DNA from: Clostridia bacterium
GTDB lineage: Bacteria; Bacillota; Clostridia; Christensenellales; Aristaeellaceae
Length of the DNA stretch: 50,333 nucleotides
NCBI GenBank assembly: GCA_017512805.1
Contig: JAFWES010000030.1
Coordinates: forward strand, 1-50,333
Reading direction: 5' to 3'
In this document: piece by piece, positions 40,589 to 48,004 of the stretch
How positions within the stretch are numbered: the first letter of the stretch is position 1
Layout of the letters: each line of letters begins with the position of its first letter
Program-made: the position numbers and the translations under genes
The notes under the pieces: generated by a model
Seen by the model: the letters and a program-made list of their open reading frames with translations, nothing else
Databases searched by the model: none
What the model was told of the DNA's origin: nothing

Positions 40589-41884
40589 ATGGCGGGCATC
40601 TCGGTTACGGAGCTGAACCAGATCATCGGGGAAGCGCTGAAGAACGAGCCGAGGATCCGCTATGTAACGGTGACGGCGGAAATCAGCTCCTTTAAACATC
40701 ATCTGGCATCCGGACACTGGTATTTTTCCCTGAAGGATGAAAGCAGCGCCATCTCCTGTGTCATGTTCCGGCAGAATAATCTGCGGGCCGCGCTGATGCC
40801 GAAGGACGGAGACGCGGTGACGGTGGCGGGGCATGTCGAACTGTACGGCCGGGACGGAAAGGTTCAGCTGTATGTCACAGAGATGCGGGCGGCCGGCAGC
40901 GGAGACCTGTATCAGCGATTCGAAATGCTCAAGCAGAAACTGGCCCGGGAAGGCCTCTTCGATCAGGGCAGAAAGCGGATCCTTCCACAGATTCCCCGGA
41001 AGGTGGCGGTGGTGACTTCCGCCAGCGGAGCGGCCCTGCATGACATTCTGAAGGTTTCCGCTTACCGATGCCCCTGGATTCCCATCGTGGTGGTGCCATC
41101 CGGCGTTCAGGGAGCCGCCGCGGCAGGGGAAATCGTGGAAGCGCTGGGAAGAGCGGCTTCCCTGCCCGGGGTGGATGTGATCATCCTGGCCCGGGGCGGC
41201 GGTTCCGCGGAGGATCTGTGGTGTTTCAATGAGGAGCCGGTGGCCCGGGCGGTTGCGGCCAGCCCTGTTCCGGTGGTGACCGGCGTCGGCCACGAGCCGG
41301 ACATGACCATGGTGGATTTCGTATCAGATGTCAGAGCCAGCACGCCCAGCAACGCCGCGGAAATTGTTTTTCCGGACCGGCAGGAGCTGATCGGGCGGGC
41401 TGCCCTGGTCAGGGCAGAGCTGGGAAGGATCATGATCGGGAGAATTCAGCGGACGCAGCTTTCTGTCCATGAGACCCGGGAAAAGCTGTTCCGGCTTTCT
41501 CCGGAAAGACGGCTGCACCAGCTTTCGGATCAGACAGCATTCTTCCGCCAGCGGCTGAACCAGATGATCCAGGGGTCTTTGCAGAAAAAGACGGATTCCA
41601 TTCATACCCTGGAAACGGCGCTGCATTACAGCATCAATCAGCGGCTGGCCCGGACGGAAAGCGAAACGGCCCGGTACCGGACCAGGCTGGAAGCCGTTTC
41701 ACCGCTGCGGGTGCTGGAACGGGGGTATGCGCTGGTGTATGACCGGGAGGGACGGGTATTGCCCGGAGCGGCGGACGCGAAAAAAACGGAGAAAATGATA
41801 TTACGGTTCGCGGACGGGACGGTGGCTGTTCGCAGGGAGGAAGAACATGGCGAATCAGGAAGCGGAACAGAAAATCAGCTTTGA
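40589..41884 (+). CDS. xseA: Exodeoxyribonuclease VII large subunit
   Basis: 431 residues. With XseB it degrades single-stranded DNA to oligonucleotides. N-terminal OB fold (VTVTAEISSFKHHLASGHWYF, VMFRQNN), catalytic core with VAVVTSASGAALHDIL, ILARGGGSAEDLWCFNEE and VTGVGHEPDMTMVDFVSDVRASTPS, then a long coiled-coil region (about 285-380). ATG 40589 is preferred, with TGAGGTGA upstream; GTG 40577 would add four residues. It overlaps xseB by 38 bases. Confidence 0.95.
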   Translation: MAGISVTELNQIIGEALKNEPRIRYVTVTAEISSFKHHLASGHWYFSLKDESSAISCVMFRQNNLRAALMPKDGDAVTVAGHVELYGRDGKVQLYVTEMRAAGSGDLYQRFEMLKQKLAREGLFDQGRKRILPQIPRKVAVVTSASGAALHDILKVSAYRCPWIPIVVVPSGVQGAAAAGEIVEALGRAASLPGVDVIILARGGGSAEDLWCFNEEPVARAVAASPVPVVTGVGHEPDMTMVDFVSDVRASTPSNAAEIVFPDRQELIGRAALVRAELGRIMIGRIQRTQLSVHETREKLFRLSPERRLHQLSDQTAFFRQRLNQMIQGSLQKKTDSIHTLETALHYSINQRLARTESETARYRTRLEAVSPLRVLERGYALVYDREGRVLPGAADAKKTEKMILRFADGTVAVRREEEHGESGSGTENQL

Positions 41885-42089
41885 GCAGCGGCTGACCCAG
41901 GTGAAAGAAGTGATCGACGGCATCGAAGGCGGTCAGCTGCCTCTGGAGGAGGCGGTACGCCTCTATGAGCAGGGGATCGCCAGCCTGAACACCCTGGAAG
42001 CGGAACTGAATGAGATGAAGCGGCGAATCACCATCCTTCAGCAAAAGGATGGCGCGCCTGTGGAAACCGAGATGGAGGAAAAGCCGTGA
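41847..42089 (+). CDS. xseB: Exodeoxyribonuclease VII small subunit
   Basis: 80 residues, all-helical. The family block FEQRLTQVKEVIDGIEGGQL followed by PLEEAVRLYEQGI is complete. Starts inside xseA (overlap 38 bases) with GGAGG seven bases upstream; its stop overlaps the GTG start of the prenyl synthase. Confidence 0.95.
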   Translation: MANQEAEQKISFEQRLTQVKEVIDGIEGGQLPLEEAVRLYEQGIASLNTLEAELNEMKRRITILQQKDGAPVETEMEEKP

Positions 42090-42955
42090 GGACGGAAGCG
42101 GAGTATAAGGTGATGACGGAGGGAGCGCTGGCTTTTTATCTGCGTTCACCGGGCCAGATTCCTGAAAAGCTGACCGAAGCCATGGAATACAGCCTGATGG
42201 CGGGGGGAAAGCGACTCCGTCCCGTTTTGCTGCTGGCGGCCTGCGAGATGGCGGAGGGCAGCCCGGAGGAAGCCCTGCCGTATGCCTGCGCATTGGAAAT
42301 GATTCATACCTACAGCCTGATTCACGATGACCTGCCGGGTATGGATAATGATGACCTTCGCAGAGGACGGCCCACGAACCATAAGGTGTTTGGGGAGGGA
42401 CTGGCGATTCTGGCGGGGGACGGGCTGCTGAACGCGGCTATGGAAATCTGCATGACGGCCAGCCTCCGAAGGAATGATTTTCGGGGCCTGCGGGCGGCTG
42501 AATCCCTCATCCGCCACGCGGGAGTGACCGGGATGATCGGCGGACAGACTGTGGACGTGACCATGGAGGGCTCCGTTCCGACGGAGGAACTGGTTTCTTA
42601 TATCCACAGGCATAAAACATCCGACCTGATCCAGGCGCCCATGGAAATGGGACTGATCCTTGCGGGATGCGGCGACGCGGAAATCGAGATGGGGCGGAGA
42701 TACGGGGAACACCTGGGCATCGCTTTTCAGATTGTAGACGATATTCTGGATGTTACGGGCGATCCGACCCTGCTGGGAAAAAACACCGGCATGGACGGGA
42801 AGAAGCTGACGTGGGTCGCTCTGAAAGGGATCGAAGCGGCCCGCAGGGATGCGGAAATTCACATCCGGGAGGCAGTGGGCGCTTTGGAGAACCTGCCCTT
42901 TGAGCATGGATTCTTCGATGAGCTGGCGTATCGGAGCCTGGATCGGGTCTTCTGA
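42086..42955 (+). CDS. ispA: Polyprenyl synthetase (probable farnesyl diphosphate synthase)
   Basis: 289 residues. Condenses isopentenyl and allylic diphosphates. First Asp-rich motif DDLPGMDNDD at 81-90 and second motif DDILDVTGD near 215, plus GGKRLRPVLLLAACE near 41. Short-chain specificity is suggested by the bacterial FARM with two extra residues (DDLPxMD) and by the position after xseAB, where ispA sits in many bacteria. GTG start overlapping the xseB stop as GTGA, with GGAGG upstream. Confidence 0.92.
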   Translation: MRTEAEYKVMTEGALAFYLRSPGQIPEKLTEAMEYSLMAGGKRLRPVLLLAACEMAEGSPEEALPYACALEMIHTYSLIHDDLPGMDNDDLRRGRPTNHKVFGEGLAILAGDGLLNAAMEICMTASLRRNDFRGLRAAESLIRHAGVTGMIGGQTVDVTMEGSVPTEELVSYIHRHKTSDLIQAPMEMGLILAGCGDAEIEMGRRYGEHLGIAFQIVDDILDVTGDPTLLGKNTGMDGKKLTWVALKGIEAARRDAEIHIREAVGALENLPFEHGFFDELAYRSLDRVF

Positions 42956-43044
42956 TCCATCAACGGCAGGGCTTCCGTACCGTCTGCCTGAATGTGGGGG
43001 AGGCCCGGCATGCTGCCCGCAGAGCGGCAGCCAGTCAGAATTCG
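42956..43044. other. Intergenic region after ispA
   Basis: No gene or T-rich terminator seen. GC-rich with short self-complementary pieces, such as CTGCCCGCAGAGCGGCAG. It leads into the hairpin array at 43045-43135. Confidence 0.4.
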
Positions 43045-43143
43045 AAAACCGATAAGCGGTTTTATCGAGGAGATAAAGTGTTCCCCCGCGCAGCGGGGAA
43101 AAAAATCAGAATCCTGCGGCAAGAACTTGCCGCAGCGGGGAGG
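43045..43143 (+). promoter_or_regulatory. Hairpin-rich leader of the small membrane protein gene
   Basis: Three stems in a row: 43045-43051 with 43057-43063, CCCCGC 43084-43089 with GCGGGG 43093-43098, and CTGCGGCAAG 43114-43123 with CTTGCCGCAG 43126-43135. The 11-base string CGCAGCGGGGA occurs twice (43089-43099 and 43131-43141); the second copy includes the start of the GGGGAGG ribosome binding site. The CCCCGC arm could pair with either copy, so mutually exclusive folds are possible. Confidence 0.5.
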
Positions 43144-43151
43144 AATGAAGG

Positions 43152-43697
43152 ATGAGTATGGATCATTTCCACGAGGAAGTAGCGGTCAAGCGGAACAACA
43201 TCCTGAACCGGATCGTTTATCTGTTCAGCTGGGTGGTGATGATACTTTTTGCGCTGTTTGCCATGATGAACCTGACGAGCATCATGGGTCAGGGCGGCTT
43301 TAACGTGGTGGCGCTGATCATGACCCTGATTTCCGGCGGCATTGCGGCGGGGATCTTTCTTTTCCATGACCGGCTGCTGACGGAATATGAATATACCTTT
43401 ACAAACGGAGCCCTCGACTTTGCGGAAGTGTACAACAACAAGAAGCGGAAGAGCCTCGGCAGCCTGAACGTGAAAACCATCGAGGCCTTCGGCAAGGTCA
43501 ACAGCGGCGCTTTCAACCGGTATCTGAATATGCCGGGGATCAAGCGGATGAACTGGTTCCTGAACCGGGATGCGGAACTCTATTTCTTCTATTTTTCAAA
43601 AGACAGCAATAAGCGGATGATTATCCTGGAGCCCAGCGAAGAATTGGTGAGCCTCATCAAACAGTACATTCCGCACGGCGCTTATCAGGAACATTAA
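43152..43697 (+). CDS. Small two-helix membrane protein (DUF6106-like)
   Basis: 181 residues. Begins MSMDHFHEEVAVKRNN, then two membrane helices (about 20-41 and 49-72), then a soluble domain with YEYTFTNGALDFAEVYNNKK and LNRDAELYFFYFSKDSNKRM. The layout recalls DUF6106-type proteins of Clostridia; I am not certain of that family number. No catalytic residues are evident. GGGGAGG and GAAGG lie upstream of the ATG. thiI begins 12 bases after the stop, so they are probably cotranscribed. Confidence 0.7.
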   Translation: MSMDHFHEEVAVKRNNILNRIVYLFSWVVMILFALFAMMNLTSIMGQGGFNVVALIMTLISGGIAAGIFLFHDRLLTEYEYTFTNGALDFAEVYNNKKRKSLGSLNVKTIEAFGKVNSGAFNRYLNMPGIKRMNWFLNRDAELYFFYFSKDSNKRMIILEPSEELVSLIKQYIPHGAYQEH

Positions 43698-43709
43698 AGG
43701 AGATCTGTT

Positions 43710-44855
43710 TTGAAAGAATTACTGCTGGTTCGTTATGGGGAAATCTTTCTGAAAGGACTGAACCGTCCCTATTTTATCCGGGCGCTTGTTCGGAAAATCC
43801 GCTATGCCATGCGGAATCAGGGCGCCCAGGTATGGGTGCACGACGGGCGGATTTTTGTGGAGGGCTTCAGGGATCTGGATATCGCTATCGAACGGATTAC
43901 CCGGATCTTTGGGGTGCACAGCGTATGTCCCGCTGTGGAAATGGACAAGGAAGACTATGAAGCGCTCTGCCGTCAGGCGATCGCCATGATGGCGGACATG
44001 AAGGGTACGTTCAAGGTGAACGCACGGCGGAGCGACAAACGGTACTTCATGAATTCTCCGGAAATCAACGCGGATATGGGAGGACGGATTCTGGAGGCGA
44101 ATCCCGGACTGAAGGTGGACATTCACGATCCGGATCATGTCATGAACGTGGAGATCCGGGACAGGGCGTACCTGTATGTGAAAGTCATTCCCGCGGTGGG
44201 GGGAATGCCGGTGGGAACAAACGGAAATGCCACCTTGCTTCTGTCCGGAGGCATCGACAGCCCTGTGGCCGGATGGATGATTGCCAAGAGGGGCGTTCAG
44301 ATTAACGCGGTGCATTTCCATTCCTTCCCTTATACTTCCGAGCAGGCCAGGGAGAAGGTTCTGGATCTGGCCAGGAAGCTCAGCTACAGCTGCTGCGGAA
44401 TAAAGGTTTATATCGTGCCTTTTACTGAAATTCAGCTGCAGATCCGGGATCATTGTCCGGAAGAATATACGACGCTGATCATGCGCCGGTTCATGATGCG
44501 GCTGGCGGAGCGGATTGCGGGGCAGACCGGAAGCGGCGCCCTGATTACGGGGGAAAGTATCGGCCAGGTGGCCAGCCAGACCATGGAGGCGCTGGGAACC
44601 ACGGATGCGGTGGTGGAGATGCCGGTGTTCAGGCCGCTGATCGGCTTCGATAAAAGTGAGATTATCGAAATTGCCCGGAAGATCGATACCTATGAGCTCA
44701 GCAGCCTGCCGTATGAAGACTGCTGCACGATTTTTACCCCCAAGCATCCCGCTACCCGCCCTAAAAAGGAAAAAGTGGAACAGGCGGAGGCGGTGCTGGA
44801 TATAGAGACGCTCATCGAAAAAGCGCTGGAAGGCGTAGAAATGGTGCGGGTCTGA
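43710..44855 (+). CDS. thiI: tRNA 4-thiouridine synthase ThiI (without rhodanese domain)
   Basis: 381 residues. Makes s4U8 in tRNA, and in some bacteria also passes sulfur to thiazole synthesis. N-terminal ferredoxin-like and THUMP domains (about 1-165), then the PP-loop ATPase with SGGIDSPVAGW at 179-189. ITGESIGQVASQT and YEDCCTIFTPKHP follow. The protein ends there, as in Bacillus ThiI, so the persulfide relay Cys of the E. coli rhodanese domain is absent and a dedicated cysteine desulfurase must donate sulfur; none is seen next to it. TTG start, supported by AAAGGAGA seven bases upstream. Confidence 0.93.
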   Translation: MKELLLVRYGEIFLKGLNRPYFIRALVRKIRYAMRNQGAQVWVHDGRIFVEGFRDLDIAIERITRIFGVHSVCPAVEMDKEDYEALCRQAIAMMADMKGTFKVNARRSDKRYFMNSPEINADMGGRILEANPGLKVDIHDPDHVMNVEIRDRAYLYVKVIPAVGGMPVGTNGNATLLLSGGIDSPVAGWMIAKRGVQINAVHFHSFPYTSEQAREKVLDLARKLSYSCCGIKVYIVPFTEIQLQIRDHCPEEYTTLIMRRFMMRLAERIAGQTGSGALITGESIGQVASQTMEALGTTDAVVEMPVFRPLIGFDKSEIIEIARKIDTYELSSLPYEDCCTIFTPKHPATRPKKEKVEQAEAVLDIETLIEKALEGVEMVRV

Positions 44856-44859
44856 ATCC

Positions 44860-44888
44860 TTGTCATGATTCTGACAATGTGGTATGAT
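44860..44888 (+). promoter_or_regulatory. Promoter of pgk-tpiA with an embedded operator-like dyad
   Basis: TTGTCA (44860-44865), 17 bases, TATGAT (44883-44888). The -35 is one half of a perfect 18-bp dyad TTGTCA-N6-TGACAA (44860-44877), a likely repressor site. Confidence 0.7.
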
Positions 44889-44892
44889 AGCC

Positions 44893-44956
44893 TCGGCGGT
44901 GCTGAGGATGCAATCTTCTCCGCCGAAGAACCGAAAGCTCATCTCCGATGGGAGAT
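44893..44956 (+). promoter_or_regulatory. pgk leader stem-loops
   Basis: TCGGCGG (44893-44899) pairs with CCGCCGA (44920-44926) at the very start of the predicted transcript, and ATCTCC (44941-44946) with GGAGAT (44951-44956) follows. There is no T tract, so these look like stabilising or processing structures rather than terminators. Confidence 0.45.
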
Positions 44957-45006
44957 TTGCTGAATATAAGAACCATTTACAGAGAAGAAAAGGAGCGTGT
45001 GTACCC

Positions 45007-46206
45007 ATGGCCAAGAAAACAATCGAAGACATCCAGGTCAAAGGCAAGAAAGTCCTTGTGCGGTGCGACTTCAATGTTCCGCTGGACGAGAACAAGCACA
45101 TTACCGATGAAAACAGAATTCTGGGCGCTCTTCCCACCATCAAGTACCTGAAGGACAACGGGGCCAAAGTGATCCTGTGCTCCCATCTGGGCCGCCCGAA
45201 GGGCGAATTCAATATGAAGTACTCTCTGGCGCCCGTGGCGGCCCGCCTGTCCGAACTGCTGGGGCAGGAAGTGAAGCTGGCCAAGGACGTGATCGGTCCG
45301 GATGCCCATGCCCTGGCGGCCGCCATGAAGGACGGGGATGTGATCCTGCTGGAGAACGTCCGCTTCCATAAGGAAGAAGAGAAGAACGATCCCGAATTCG
45401 CCAAGGCCCTGGCTTCTCTGGCGGAACTGTATGTGAACGATGCTTTTGGCACCGCTCACCGGGCTCATGCTTCTACGGAAGGCGTCAGCCATTATCTGCA
45501 TCCCTCTGTGGCGGGTTATCTGATCGGGAAAGAACTGTCCGTGATGGGCGGCGCTCTGGAGCATGCCGAGAAGCCCTTCGTCGCGATTCTGGGCGGCGCG
45601 AAGGTGGCGGATAAGATCAGTGTCATCGAAAACCTGATCGAAAAGGTGGATACCCTGATTATCGGCGGCGGCATGGCCTACACCTTCCTGAAGGCGAAAG
45701 GATACGAAGTCGGAAAGAGCCTGTTGGATGAGAGCCGTATCGACTATTGCAAGGAAATGATGGCCAAGGCCGAAGCGAAGGGCGTCAAAATCCTGCTGCC
45801 CGTTGATACCGTCTGCATCAAGGAATTCCCCAGCCCCATTGACGCGCCGGTTGACACCGTGACGGTGGATGCGGATCAGATTCCCGCTGATATGGAAGGC
45901 TGCGACATCGGCCCCAAGACCTGCGATCTCTTCGCGAAAACAGTCAAAGCGGCCAAGACCGTCATCTGGAACGGACCCATGGGCGTATTCGAGAATCCGA
46001 TCCTGGCGAAGGGGACTCTGGCTGTGGCTCAGGCGCTGGCCGACAGCGATGCCATCACGATCGTCGGTGGCGGAGACAGTGCGGCGGCCATTACCCAGAT
46101 GGGCTTTGCCGACAAGGTGACTCATGTGTCCACCGGCGGTGGCGCCAGCATGGAATTCCTTGAAGGAAAGACCCTGCCCGGCGTTGCCTGCCTGGATGAA
46201 GCCTGA
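45007..46206 (+). CDS. pgk: Phosphoglycerate kinase
   Basis: 399 residues. Transfers phosphate from 1,3-bisphosphoglycerate to [19 protein letters not shown] at the N-terminus, substrate-binding SHLGRPKG and [13 protein letters not shown], hinge region, then the nucleotide-binding [18 protein letters not shown] and GGGDSAAAI. Start 45007 fits the family; in-frame extension to 44884 crosses the leader hairpins. AAAGGAG is 12 bases upstream. Leads a pgk-tpiA pair with 22 bases between the genes. No gap gene precedes it here. Confidence 0.96.
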   Translation: MAKKTIEDIQVKGKKVLVRCDFNVPLDENKHITDENRILGALPTIKYLKDNGAKVILCSHLGRPKGEFNMKYSLAPVAARLSELLGQEVKLAKDVIGPDAHALAAAMKDGDVILLENVRFHKEEEKNDPEFAKALASLAELYVNDAFGTAHRAHASTEGVSHYLHPSVAGYLIGKELSVMGGALEHAEKPFVAILGGAKVADKISVIENLIEKVDTLIIGGGMAYTFLKAKGYEVGKSLLDESRIDYCKEMMAKAEAKGVKILLPVDTVCIKEFPSPIDAPVDTVTVDADQIPADMEGCDIGPKTCDLFAKTVKAAKTVIWNGPMGVFENPILAKGTLAVAQALADSDAITIVGGGDSAAAITQMGFADKVTHVSTGGGASMEFLEGKTLPGVACLDEA

Positions 46207-46228
46207 TTTACAGGGGAGGAAGAAGAAT

Positions 46229-46981
46229 ATGCGTAAGCCGATTATTGCCGGCAACTGGAAGATGAATAAGACGCCCGCCGAAGCGGCGGCCCTGGTGACG
46301 GAACTGAAGCCCCTGGTCAAAGACGCGGGCTGCGATGTGGTCGTTTGCGTTCCTGCGGTGGATTTTGCCGCCGTGAAGGAAGCGATTGAAGGCAGCAATA
46401 TTCATCTGGGCGCCCAGAATGTACACTTTGCCCCCAGCGGCGCCTTTACGGGCGAGCTGAGCGCGGATATGCTGAAGGCTGCGGGCGTGGAATACGTCAT
46501 CATCGGCCATAGCGAGCGGCGCCAGTACTTCGGCGAAACCGATAAAACGGTGAACCTGCGGGTTCGGGCGGCTGTGGCGGCCGGCTTGAAGGTGATCCTT
46601 TGCGTCGGTGAAAACAAGGAAGAACGGGAAGCCGGATATACGGACGCTCTTGTGGAATATCAGACCCTGATTGCGCTGAACGGTCTGACCGAAGCAGAAG
46701 TGAAAGATGTTATCATTGCCTATGAGCCCGTGTGGGCCATCGGCACCGGCCTGACCGCGACCGACGAGCAGGCGAACGAGACCATCGGCGTGATCCGTAA
46801 GGCCGTGGCCCGCAAATATGGCCAGGACGTCGGGGATGCCATCCGCATCCAGTACGGCGGCAGCATGAACCCCAAGAATGTGAAGGGACTCATGGCGCAG
46901 CCGGAAATCGACGGCGGACTGATCGGCGGAGCCAGCCTGAAGGCGCCTGATTTCAGCCTCGTGGTCAATTACAACGCGTAA
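46229..46981 (+). CDS. tpiA: Triosephosphate isomerase
   Basis: 250 residues, TIM barrel. Active-site residues: N and K in AGNWKMNKT, His in IIGHSERRQYFGE, Glu in AYEPVWAIGTG, and the phosphate loop YGGSMNPKN/GGLIGGASL. GGGGAGG about nine bases upstream of the ATG. A terminator follows at 47001. Confidence 0.97.
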   Translation: MRKPIIAGNWKMNKTPAEAAALVTELKPLVKDAGCDVVVCVPAVDFAAVKEAIEGSNIHLGAQNVHFAPSGAFTGELSADMLKAAGVEYVIIGHSERRQYFGETDKTVNLRVRAAVAAGLKVILCVGENKEEREAGYTDALVEYQTLIALNGLTEAEVKDVIIAYEPVWAIGTGLTATDEQANETIGVIRKAVARKYGQDVGDAIRIQYGGSMNPKNVKGLMAQPEIDGGLIGGASLKAPDFSLVVNYNA

Positions 46982-47000
46982 TAAAGCCTGGATAAGTCTC

Positions 47001-47034
47001 AAGGGCCGCGGGGGAGTCTCCCTGCGGCCCTTTT
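47001..47034 (+). terminator. Terminator of pgk-tpiA
   Basis: AAGGGCCGC (47001-47009) pairs with GCGGCCCTT (47024-47032), with an inner GGGA/TCCC, then TTTTG. Confidence 0.82.
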
Positions 47035-47062
47035 GAGTCAGGCTTTAGCGTCAGGCCATGGG

Positions 47063-47111
47063 AAATATGAAAAAAGAGAGGCCCTGCGCCCCTACAAAAT
47101 ATGAAAAAAGA
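47063..47111 (+). repeat. 15-bp direct repeat pair upstream of tRNA-Arg
   Basis: AAATATGAAAAAAGA occurs at 47063-47077 and again at 47097-47111, a 34-base period. A partial copy, ATATGAAAAAAAG, lies at 47294-47306 on the other side of the tRNA. It could be chance in A-rich DNA or a trace of recombination. Confidence 0.5.
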
Positions 47112-47114
47112 TGG

Positions 47115-47143
47115 TTGACAGAAAAGGAAAAAAGTGCTATTCT
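47115..47143 (+). promoter_or_regulatory. Promoter of tRNA-Arg
   Basis: TTGACA (47115-47120), 17 bases, TATTCT (47138-47143). Confidence 0.8.
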
Positions 47144-47167
47144 ATTTAAGCTGTCGTAAGGCAGTAT

Positions 47168-47244
47168 GGGCTCGTAGCTCAGCTGGATAGAGTGTTTGAC
47201 TACGAATCAAAAGGTCGTGGGTTCGAATCCCGCCGGGCTCACCA
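47168..47244 (+). tRNA. tRNA-Arg (anticodon ACG)
   Basis: Acceptor GGGCTCG pairs with CGGGCTC, anticodon stem TTGA/TCAA, anticodon ACG at 47202-47204, encoded CCA. A34 is the substrate of TadA (10512-10982). tRNA 3' ends are frequent integration sites, and an integrase remnant lies 110 bases downstream. Confidence 0.96.
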
Positions 47245-47246
47245 CG

Positions 47247-47280
47247 AAACCCCAGAGGAATCAACGCCTCTGGGGTTTTT
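47247..47280 (+). terminator. Terminator of tRNA-Arg
   Basis: AAACCCCAGAGG (47247-47258) pairs with CCTCTGGGGTTT (47267-47278), followed by further Ts to 47280. Confidence 0.85.
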
Positions 47281-47356
47281 CCTATTTTTCGAGATATGAA
47301 AAAAAGCCCGGTTCGCTCCGCAAATAATTGCGCTACTACCGAGTGGTTTTTGGGGG

Positions 47357-47584
47357 CTATTCGAGGGAAATTGCGACTTCGAGAAGATCATCCAGATCCG
47401 TAGATTGATAGTGGCTCTGAGTGAAAGCGTAATCAGTGTGTCCCATAAGGCCGGCTTTCGCTTTGTCGCTTCCCTCTGCTTTTTTGAGCTTGTCGGAATA
47501 TGTGTGTCTGGCACAGTATGGAACCTTGCCGTCTGCGATTCCTAAAGAGACCGTCAGGGGCTTGAAGGCGCTTTCTCTGAAGTA
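47357..47584 (-). pseudogene. Tyrosine recombinase (integrase) C-terminal remnant
   Basis: About 76 residues on the minus strand match only the C-terminal catalytic part of tyrosine integrases. The box II Arg is in CARHTYSDKLKK, the His in GLMGHTDYAF, and the nucleophilic Tyr probably in SHYQSTDL. Everything upstream (N-terminal arm-binding and core domains, box I Arg) is missing: the frame runs on into antisense sequence of the hipB promoter and coding region without homology. There is no start codon or ribosome binding site at the break near 47584. It points toward the tRNA-Arg gene, as integrases of tRNA-targeting elements do. Confidence 0.7.
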
Positions 47585-47610
47585 AATACAATCGATAACA
47601 ATCAAAAATA

Positions 47611-47639
47611 TTGACATATAACAATGCAGTGCATATAAT
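47611..47639 (+). promoter_or_regulatory. Consensus promoter of hipBA with central dyad
   Basis: TTGACA (47611-47616), 17 bases, TATAAT (47634-47639), a perfect match to the sigma-A consensus. ATGCAGTGCAT (47624-47634), a perfect dyad about one central base, lies in the spacer and reaches the first base of the -10; it is a good place for HipB autorepression. Confidence 0.85.
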
Positions 47640-47671
47640 ATTGTGTGTAATCTCAGGCAGGAGGTGCAGAC

Positions 47672-48004
47672 ATGGGACGTAAGGCTGTTGTCGTGCTGCC
47701 CCAGACGCAGAAACTGATGAATCAGATGGGAGAGCAGATCCGCCTGGCCAGGCTGCGGCGCCATCTGCCATCGGAATTGGTAGCGGAAAGGGCGGGCGTA
47801 TCCAGACAGACGGTCACCGCCATCGAAAAAGGTAGTGCGTCTGTTGCCTTTGGCGCTTATGCTGCCGTGCTGCATGCCCTGGGAGGACTGGAGAAGGATC
47901 TTCTTCTGATTGCGAAGGATGATGAACTGGGGCGCAAACTGCAGGATTTAGATTTACCCCAGCGGAAGCGCGCGCCGCGTCAAAGCAGAAAAGAGGATGA
48001 CTGA
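47672..48004 (+). CDS. HipB-like XRE antitoxin / autorepressor
   Basis: 110 residues. A single XRE helix-turn-helix at about residues 18-72 (MGEQIRLARLRRHLPSELVAER, AGVSRQTVTAIEKGSASVAFG) and a basic C-terminal tail (KRAPRQSRKEDD). HipB-type antitoxins bind their own promoter and the partner kinase. GGCAGGAGGTG lies just upstream of the ATG. Its stop codon and the hipA start share one base (TGATG), the usual tight coupling of such pairs. Confidence 0.85.
   Translation: MGRKAVVVLPQTQKLMNQMGEQIRLARLRRHLPSELVAERAGVSRQTVTAIEKGSASVAFGAYAAVLHALGGLEKDLLLIAKDDELGRKLQDLDLPQRKRAPRQSRKEDD

Noticed and set aside
43078-43100. Sequence GTGTTCCCCCGCGCAGCGGGG resembling a type I-E CRISPR repeat
   Set aside because: Only one copy, with an extra C and no conserved 3' end, no spacer-repeat periodicity and no cas genes. 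Better explained as a leader hairpin.
47585-47875. Minus-strand extension of the integrase fragment across hipB
   Set aside because: It is antisense to hipB and its promoter, without integrase similarity or a ribosome binding site. Only 47357-47584 is retained.
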